Shown: positions 33,860 through 39,108 of the stretch, piece by piece
How the letters are laid out: each line of letters starts with the position of its first letter
Numbering within the stretch: position 1 is the first letter of the stretch
NCBI GenBank assembly: GCA_028283505.1
Contig: JAPOFX010000012.1
Span: forward strand, 1 to 39,108
Direction: 5' to 3'
Source: Candidatus Poseidoniales archaeon
GTDB lineage: Archaea > Thermoplasmatota > Poseidoniia > Poseidoniales > Thalassarchaeaceae
DNA length: 39,108 nucleotides
Translations under genes and position numbers: made by a program
The notes under the pieces: generated by a model
What the model saw: only the letters and a program-made list of their open reading frames with translations
What the model was told of the DNA's origin: nothing
Databases searched by the model: none

Positions 33860-35410
33860 TTACAATGGTATATTACCATGCTTCTTTGGAGGGACCCACT
33901 CCCTCTTGCTGAGAAGAGGCTTCAATGCCCTCACGAGGTGCTTTCTTGTCTCCGCAGGTTCAATCACGTCATCCAGCCAACCGTGCTTAGCGGCGACGTA
34001 AGGGTCGCCAAATTTTGTCTTGTACTCCCTGATTAACTCGTTCCTGACCCCATCTGAGTCACTCGATTCGGAGAGTTCCTTCCTGTGGATGATATTCACA
34101 GCCCCCTCGGCGCCCATCACAGCCAACTCTCCCCCGGGCCACGCAACGTTGTAGTCTGAGCCGAGATGCTTGCAACTCATCGCCAGATAAGCGCCCCCGT
34201 AGGCCTTCCTAGTCACCACCGCCATCTTTGGAATTGTCGCCTCCGCGTAGGAGTAGAGTAGTTTGGCACCGTGCCTGATTATTCCCCCCCACTCCTGTAC
34301 GGTCCCTGGTAGGAACCCGGGGACGTCAACGAATGTGACAATCGGGATGTTGTAGCAGTCGCACGTTCTGATGAATCTCGCCGCCTTCACCGAAGCGTCG
34401 ATATCCAAGCATCCTGCCAATACGCTGGGCTGGTTCCCAACGATGCCGATAGAGTGTCCGTCGAGACGGGCAAAGCCAATTACAACATTCTCTGCATAGT
34501 ACTCTGATAGCTCGACAAACCTCCCCTCGTCGACCACCTCCTTGATCACTTCCCTCATGTCGTAAGGGCGGTTCGGATCCGTGGGGACTAGTTCCTCCAA
34601 GCCCACGCAGTGCCTGTCCCATGGATCGGATCCCCTAGTGACTAGGGGCTCGGCTAAAGTGTGGTCTGGAAGGAAGGAAAGTATCTCCGCGGTGATGTCG
34701 AAAGCGTCCTGCTCGTCATCTGCGATCATGCATGCGACACCGCTCCTGCTGGCATGCTGCTCGGCTCCTCCAAGACTGTCCTCATCCACGGTGCCGTCGA
34801 TAATCTCTGGAATCATGTAGGGGCTTCTCATGAACATCCTACCGTGCTCGGATCCCAGAATTACGAAGTCGGAAAGTCCTGCCGCTAGAGCGCTGACACC
34901 AGACACTGTCCCTAGAACCAAGGAGAACATCGGAATTCGGCCCGAGCATGCGACTAGGATATCCAAGAGCTCCCCTGTCGCGCCGAGAGATGTCACTCCC
35001 TCCTCTACCCTCTGTCCGTCCCCGTCCCAAATACCAATCAGCGGAAGTTGGGATTTCTCCGCGAATTCAGCGACCTTGGCGACCTTCTTGGCGTGCATCT
35101 CTCCCATGGTCCCCGAGAACACGGCGTAGTCCTGCGCGAAGCAAACGACTCTCCTGCCATCAATCATTCCATGGCCAGCCACAACTCCATCCCCGAGGGG
35201 GCGATGAAGGTGCATGTTGTGATCCCCCGCCCTGTGCTGGACGAATGAGTCGACCTCGACGAATGATCCCTTATCCAAAAGCTGGGAGATTCTCTCCCTT
35301 GCAGTCTTCTTTCCCTCTGCCCTGAGTTCCCTAAGGCTAGAGGAGTCCCCTGGAGTGTGTGCCAACTGCCTCATCGCATCCAAGTCATCGCTCCGCGAAG
35401 CCTCCGGCAT
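33860..35410 (-). CDS. Acyl-CoA carboxylase carboxyltransferase (beta) subunit
   Basis: A 516-residue biotin-dependent carboxyltransferase of the propionyl/acetyl-CoA carboxylase beta family. It has two crotonase-like halves: GTMGEMHAKKVAKVAEFA (100-117) and SLVLGTVSGVSAL in the N half; DVPGFLPGTVQEWGGIIRHGAKLLY (362-386), RKAYGGAYLAM (401-411) and AWPGGELAVMGAEGAV in the C half. The C-half oxyanion motif GG is standard. In the N half the usual DSGGARIQEG reads DGDGQRVEEG (129-138) and AGGAVY reads SGVSAL, both unusual. It acts with a biotin carboxylase and biotin carrier, not in this window. The substrate (acetyl-, propionyl- or other acyl-CoA) is uncertain. The ATG at the MPEASRSDD start is favoured; the longer frame runs into the upstream gene. 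Confidence 0.85.
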   Translation of the reverse strand: MPEASRSDDLDAMRQLAHTPGDSSSLRELRAEGKKTARERISQLLDKGSFVEVDSFVQHRAGDHNMHLHRPLGDGVVAGHGMIDGRRVVCFAQDYAVFSGTMGEMHAKKVAKVAEFAEKSQLPLIGIWDGDGQRVEEGVTSLGATGELLDILVACSGRIPMFSLVLGTVSGVSALAAGLSDFVILGSEHGRMFMRSPYMIPEIIDGTVDEDSLGGAEQHASRSGVACMIADDEQDAFDITAEILSFLPDHTLAEPLVTRGSDPWDRHCVGLEELVPTDPNRPYDMREVIKEVVDEGRFVELSEYYAENVVIGFARLDGHSIGIVGNQPSVLAGCLDIDASVKAARFIRTCDCYNIPIVTFVDVPGFLPGTVQEWGGIIRHGAKLLYSYAEATIPKMAVVTRKAYGGAYLAMSCKHLGSDYNVAWPGGELAVMGAEGAVNIIHRKELSESSDSDGVRNELIREYKTKFGDPYVAAKHGWLDDVIEPAETRKHLVRALKPLLSKREWVPPKKHGNIPL

Positions 35411-35448
35411 GGCATGGCCTCGTGGAAGACGGTACATCAGCAAGACGG

Positions 35449-36540
35449 CTAGGAGACAAAACCATCCCAGCCTCTCATATACTGGATAAACGTCTGACTG
35501 AGGCCCTGTTTTTCCAGGTGCTCGCTTGAGAACGGGGGCTTCGAGGGATCGTACATTTCGTCCGATATGTGAGAGGCCCAATCTGCGTGCCCGATGGCGG
35601 CTCTTGCTACGGCTACCATGTCAGCGCCGTGGCCCATCACCGATCTCGCTTGAGCTGTTGACCAGATCCCTCCGGCGGAGATGATAGGTACCGCGTTGTC
35701 TAGCCTCTCGGAGAACCACTGAGTAAGCGTTCTATCATCATCCTTGAACTCTGATGACCCCCAAGAGCAGTCCCAGCAGGAGATATGAATGAAGTCCACG
35801 CCTGCCTCGACGAGCATTTCCCCCAAGACTAGGCTATCATTGAGCCGAATCCCGACCTTTCTGTGTTCGGGAGATATCCTGACTCCTATGATGAAGTCTT
35901 CAGGGACCTTGTCTCTGACGTCGTCGATAATGCGCATCAGAAAACGGGACCTGTTGAGAATCTCGCCTCCCCACTCATCTTTCCTCCTGTTTGTTTTCTC
36001 CCCCAGAAACTGGCAGATGAGGTATCCATGGGCCCCATGCAGCTCTATGCCATCGAACCCTGCCTTGGCGCATCTTGAGGCTGCATCGCCAAATGAGGAA
36101 ATTATGTCCTCAATTTCAGTCTGGGAGAGTTCTCTGGACGTTTTCTGTGAGTCATTGGAAATGGTGTTTTCACTTGCTGAGACCGGTCTCTCGCCTGTTA
36201 TTGCCTCGGGTGCGAACATCCCGCCGTGGAATATCTGTGCGAGGCTCAATGCCCCCCTGTCCCTGATGCCATCGGCCAGCCTAGTTAGCCCCGGAATGTG
36301 ATGGTCCCCCCACACGCCCATCTCGCCAGTCCAGCCCTGCCCCCCGGGAGTAACGTGCGTTGCTGCCGTGGTGACGATGCCGAATCCGCCCTCGGCCCTC
36401 ATCAGCAACCAGTTTATTTCGTCCTCCGAAAGTGTTCCGTCGTTGGCGCTTTGCTTGTTCGTCATGGCCGCAAGGACAGTGCGGTTCCTGGAGGTGTGGC
36501 CAGTCCTCTTGAAGGTGAATACATCTTCAGGGCTCGGCAT
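35449..36540 (-). CDS. NADH:flavin oxidoreductase / Old Yellow Enzyme family
   Basis: A 363-residue FMN-dependent TIM-barrel ene-reductase. Landmarks are RNRTVLAAMTNKQSANDG at the N-terminus (FMN contacts), LAQIFHGGMF (100-109), ELHGAHGYLICQFLGEKTNRRKDEWGG (substrate-binding H168/H171) and the C-terminal phosphate-binding PIISAGGIWS and GADMVAVARAAI. It most resembles the short class without the [4Fe-4S] and NADPH domains of 2,4-dienoyl-CoA reductase. The substrate is unknown: an activated alkene such as an enoate or enone. It lies between gatD and the carboxylase with 31-38 base gaps, which suggests a shared transcript. Confidence 0.88.
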   Translation of the reverse strand: MPSPEDVFTFKRTGHTSRNRTVLAAMTNKQSANDGTLSEDEINWLLMRAEGGFGIVTTAATHVTPGGQGWTGEMGVWGDHHIPGLTRLADGIRDRGALSLAQIFHGGMFAPEAITGERPVSASENTISNDSQKTSRELSQTEIEDIISSFGDAASRCAKAGFDGIELHGAHGYLICQFLGEKTNRRKDEWGGEILNRSRFLMRIIDDVRDKVPEDFIIGVRISPEHRKVGIRLNDSLVLGEMLVEAGVDFIHISCWDCSWGSSEFKDDDRTLTQWFSERLDNAVPIISAGGIWSTAQARSVMGHGADMVAVARAAIGHADWASHISDEMYDPSKPPFSSEHLEKQGLSQTFIQYMRGWDGFVS

Positions 36541-36571
36541 AATGCCCGGACGAGGTGCTTGGCTTTGAATC

Positions 36572-37918
36572 TCAGTCTCGAACGACAGGTGGGTTCTCCC
36601 CTAGGAGGTCATTGTTCCATCCATCTGAAACTGACTCCCTAGAGTTGTCCCGCGAAAGTAGGAAGTGTAGCTTCACTAGTGCTGACCCCGGAGGGCAAAG
36701 TGAGCCATTGCCTATCACCCCGATCGACTGCTGGACCCTTCCCTTGCTGTAAACGTCCATATGTACCGGGCCATGAACGGTTTGCGCGACGACAACTGCG
36801 ATGCCCCCTTCCTCGCAATAGTCCTCCATCAGGACCCTGAGCTTAGTGTTCTCAGCGGAGTCCTCCTGCGGGTCGGAAATCGGCAGATGTCCCAAACCAG
36901 TACCGTGAAACAGAAGGGCATCGTAACCCAACTCTATCGCTGAGTTGACCAAATCGGAGTGGAGGTGCCCATCAGAGATGAACTGGGCTATCCTGACCGA
37001 ATCATCGAACATTGCAGGAGATATTGCCTCTATCCTAGCATCCTGTGGATCGGCCTCCTCCAACTCTATGCTAGGTCCGTCATGACCCAGAGTGACATGG
37101 GCGATAGGGCCCTGGTTGATCGGTTTGAACGCGTCCCTTCTCGATGAGTGGTACTTTCTGCAAGCACATCCGGGAAGGACTACGCATCTGCCATCGGAAG
37201 AGGAGGCGTGCGCGACGACAACGGAAGAGTCCCTGTACCCAGTTGGCACAGGGCCGTGGGCTGCCCAGAAGACAGCCGAGATTAGGTTCTCCGTAGCGTC
37301 GGAAGAACCCCTGTCCGGGGATCTTTGGGAACCGGTAAGAACTATCCTTCCTGGTGGCCTACCTCCTGAACCAGACCACCCGTACGCCATTGCCGCTGCA
37401 GATAGGTGGAGAGTGTCCGTACCATGAGTTATCACCACTCCGACCGCCCCTTCTGCGAACGCCTCCTCCGTGGCCCTTAGCATGCGGTTCCAGTGACGGG
37501 GCCTTATGTCATCAGACCACATATTGCCGAGCTTGACCGCTCTAATCCTGGCTATTTTCCTAAGCTCGGGAACTGCTTGCAGGAGCTCGCTCGGCTCGAA
37601 TCTGGCCGTCACAGCCCCCGTGGAGTAGTCAACCTTGCTGGCAATAGTTCCACCTGTGTGGATCAGGTGAACCAGAGGAAGTGACTCGTCCTGAGCTATC
37701 GGCTCTGGTTGCTCATCTTTGATTTCAGGAGTCTGCCCCATAACCTGAAAATCCTCCACGTAGGAAGAGGGGAATGAGAGATTGTAGCCGTTGACGAGTT
37801 TGATGGTAACGAGGTCTTGGCCCGCCGAAGGAAGTGCGACCCCAATGTGCTCGTCCAGGCCCGCCCACGTCCTGACCACCAGCTTGACCGGTGTACCCGG
37901 TTCCGGCCATCCCTCCAT
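36572..37918 (-). CDS. gatD: Glutamyl-tRNA(Gln) amidotransferase subunit D
   Basis: A 448-residue asparaginase-like subunit of the archaeal GatDE complex, which converts Glu-tRNA(Gln) to Gln-tRNA(Gln). The N-terminal about 80 residues are a small SH3-like beta domain (PVKLVVRTWAGLDEHIGVALP). The asparaginase domain has HTGGTIASK (87-95) with the first catalytic Thr, THGTDTL (164-170) with Thr/Asp and TGSQRSPDRGSSD as the third active-site block. The N-terminal domain separates GatD from plain L-asparaginases. GatE is not adjacent here. CTGAGG lies just before the ATG. A 17-codon longer frame upstream has a weaker start. It heads the co-directional block through the OYE gene. Confidence 0.93.
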   Translation of the reverse strand: MEGWPEPGTPVKLVVRTWAGLDEHIGVALPSAGQDLVTIKLVNGYNLSFPSSYVEDFQVMGQTPEIKDEQPEPIAQDESLPLVHLIHTGGTIASKVDYSTGAVTARFEPSELLQAVPELRKIARIRAVKLGNMWSDDIRPRHWNRMLRATEEAFAEGAVGVVITHGTDTLHLSAAAMAYGWSGSGGRPPGRIVLTGSQRSPDRGSSDATENLISAVFWAAHGPVPTGYRDSSVVVAHASSSDGRCVVLPGCACRKYHSSRRDAFKPINQGPIAHVTLGHDGPSIELEEADPQDARIEAISPAMFDDSVRIAQFISDGHLHSDLVNSAIELGYDALLFHGTGLGHLPISDPQEDSAENTKLRVLMEDYCEEGGIAVVVAQTVHGPVHMDVYSKGRVQQSIGVIGNGSLCPPGSALVKLHFLLSRDNSRESVSDGWNNDLLGENPPVVRD

Positions 37919-37981
37919 ACGCCTCAGGGAGCAGGGAAGGCACATCAATAGAACGGATGAAGTGAGCACCCAGGCGCACGA

Positions 37982-37987
37982 TTTAAT
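37982..37987 (+). promoter_or_regulatory. TATA-like element before the His-rich lipoprotein
   Basis: TTTAAT lies 24-29 bases before the ATG and no Shine-Dalgarno is present, matching a leaderless arrangement. The gap also serves divergent gatD. Confidence 0.45.
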
Positions 37988-38010
37988 TGCTTATCCAACA
38001 GGCCCAGACC

Positions 38011-38919
38011 ATGAAGACAAGTTCGATTGCGATGGTCTTGCTCTTTTTCTCCGGCGCAATGAGTGGATGCATTTCGGAGGGCGATGATGATAGGCGATTT
38101 ATTGACGATGAGTCTGACCTGATCGACTACGAGGATGCTGGGATATGCGGGGACCTGGACGGCGATGGTGAGCTGGACTGCCCTCTTAGTGGCTACATCC
38201 CGGACACCATGCCATGGTGGTGTAACTCCACTGGAATCGGTGGGCATCATGTTGACCCAGCCTACGACCAGATGACGAAGGGGGAGCTCTCTGGGGATGA
38301 TTGCGCAACTCTCACAGCGGAGTTCCAAGCGGCATTGGAATGGTCATCACAGTGGGGGACTCTGGGGGAGGCTGAAGCATCTGGTTATCACATGATGGTG
38401 GGTTACACCGAAGGAATGGGCACCCATCACACAATGCTTGGCGAGTTCGAGATGGACAGCGAATACTTCGATCCGGCTGAGCCGGAGTTCCCAGGAACTG
38501 ACATCGACAGCGTGTTCGACTACTCCAAGCCGGAGTTCCTGATGTTCGCAGGAGAGGAGGATGACTCTGAGCTGGTTGGCTTCGCGTGGCTGGTGAAGGC
38601 GCCTGCTGACGAACCGCCAGAGGGGTTCACTGGCGATAACGACTGGTGGCACAGGCACGAGTCACTCTGTTTCCAAATGGAGGAGATGCTGGTTCAAGGA
38701 GAGGATCTCACTGAGTCTCAGTGCTCCGACAGGAATGGTGAGAATGTCATCTTGGACGAGTACTGGATGGCGCACGCCTGGATCGTGAGGCCGTGGCTCA
38801 CCAACGGGGACGTATTCACGAATCATCACCCATGCTTGAAGGAGGACGGGGCGGTCCGCGATGTTGGGGACGAGTGCTGGGAAGACACCTCGGGTCATGT
38901 CGGGCACCAGATCGAGTAG
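38011..38919 (+). CDS. Secreted His-rich lipoprotein of unknown function
   Basis: A 302-residue protein with a signal peptide and lipobox (AMSGC, C20), so it is probably lipid-anchored outside the cytoplasm. After an acidic linker, residues 48-57 read GDLDGDGELD, a calcium-loop-like DxDGDGxxD. The main domain has GTHHTML (138-144), EYFDPAEPEFL-like spacing, WWHRHESLCF (212-221), WMAHAWIVRPW (252-262) and TNHHPCL (270-276), giving twelve His and several Cys after the signal. The order GxGxHH...FDPxxPE...LVGxxW...H...NHHP resembles an uncharacterised family of exported proteins in bacteria. Metal binding is inferred. An eight-codon longer frame does not preserve the signal start. No operon partner is seen. 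Confidence 0.7.
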   Translation: MKTSSIAMVLLFFSGAMSGCISEGDDDRRFIDDESDLIDYEDAGICGDLDGDGELDCPLSGYIPDTMPWWCNSTGIGGHHVDPAYDQMTKGELSGDDCATLTAEFQAALEWSSQWGTLGEAEASGYHMMVGYTEGMGTHHTMLGEFEMDSEYFDPAEPEFPGTDIDSVFDYSKPEFLMFAGEEDDSELVGFAWLVKAPADEPPEGFTGDNDWWHRHESLCFQMEEMLVQGEDLTESQCSDRNGENVILDEYWMAHAWIVRPWLTNGDVFTNHHPCLKEDGAVRDVGDECWEDTSGHVGHQIE

Positions 38920-38958
38920 TGTCGTCAGCATCATGTGCCGCCAACATACCGAGAACCC

Positions 38959-39108
38959 ATGCTGGAAGAAATTCTGCCAGCGGCAATCGCCGCGGGACTG
39001 GTCGCAATCGTCGTCACGGTCCTGATTGAGAGGTTTGGGGGAGTTGTGGGAGGGGCGTTGGGCACTGTTCCAACCACGATCGTACCTGCAGTGGCTGGAA
39101 TGGCAGTG
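38959..39108 (+). CDS. N-terminal part of a membrane protein (cut by window edge)
   Basis: The first 50 residues are open to the window end. A hydrophobic helix (LPAAIAAGLVAIVVTVLIER) is followed by FGGVVGGALGTVPTTIVPA, a Gly-rich reentrant-looking stretch and a probable second helix. The ATG lies 39 bases after the lipoprotein stop on the same strand, so the two may be co-transcribed. The family is unknown; too little is present. Confidence 0.5.
   Translation, partial: MLEEILPAAIAAGLVAIVVTVLIERFGGVVGGALGTVPTTIVPAVAGMAV

Noticed and set aside
36572-37918. Plain L-asparaginase instead of GatD
   Set aside because: The N-terminal about 80-residue beta domain before HTGGTIASK is characteristic of GatD.

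Overview
The window reads as a gene-dense piece of an archaeal chromosome, most likely a marine planktonic euryarchaeon (Marine Group II/III, Poseidoniales-like). Archaeal markers are a complete nine-gene A-type ATP synthase operon, replication protein A with its associated OB-fold protein, aPelota, GatD of the archaeal tRNA-dependent amidotransferase, and an archaeal branch of the endonuclease IV family. Mixed in are genes of bacterial or eukaryote-like character (nadB, mogA, RNase PH, formate-THF ligase, an animal-type cryptochrome/(6-4) photolyase). That mixture plus two photolyases fits a sunlit marine euryarchaeon. The lineage is inferred from gene content; no rRNA is present.

Layout. 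1-585: 5' part of an SMC ATPase (-). 772-2397: L-aspartate oxidase (+). 2398-14456: a long minus-strand block holding atpH-I-K-E-C-F-A-B-D, followed downstream by a large membrane protein that looks like a dead site-2 protease and by ketopantoate reductase. 14592-17417: a UbiE-like methyltransferase (+) facing a geranylgeranyl-reductase-family flavoprotein and a polyprenyl diphosphate synthase (-), together suggesting isoprenoid quinone or lipid metabolism. 17512-19645: a divergent HemC-family protein translationally coupled to a protein with three SAP-like motifs. 19642-22307: RPA and RPA-associated protein (-). 22529-23943: mogA and RNase PH (+), with tRNA-Phe(GAA) on the other strand. 24159-27307: two different photolyase/cryptochrome proteins (+). 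27304-31954: formate-THF ligase, aPelota, a degenerate PfkB-like protein and an endonuclease IV-like protein (-). 32062-32796: shikimate dehydrogenase (+). 32827-37918: gatD, an Old Yellow Enzyme homologue, a biotin-dependent carboxyltransferase and two small membrane proteins (-). 38011-38919: a His-rich lipoprotein (+), then the start of a membrane protein cut by the window edge.

No intergenic gap exceeds about 220 bases. Convergent neighbours meet at, or overlap through, their stop codons three times, and co-directional neighbours often overlap by 4 or 8 bases. Several genes lacking a Shine-Dalgarno sequence have a TATA-like hexamer about 22-34 bases before the start codon, suggesting leaderless or nearly leaderless mRNAs. 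Within operons, starts are usually preceded by GAGG/GGTG-type Shine-Dalgarno sequences, and I used these to trim several starts. I saw no CRISPR array, insertion sequence, intein, rRNA or prophage.

The most unusual content is a set of family members that keep the fold signature but have lost key residues: an M50-like membrane protein without its metal ligands, a PfkB-like protein without its catalytic Asp, and a HemC-like protein without the catalytic Lys-Asp. The last is paired with a triple-SAP protein and is the best candidate here for an undescribed functional unit.
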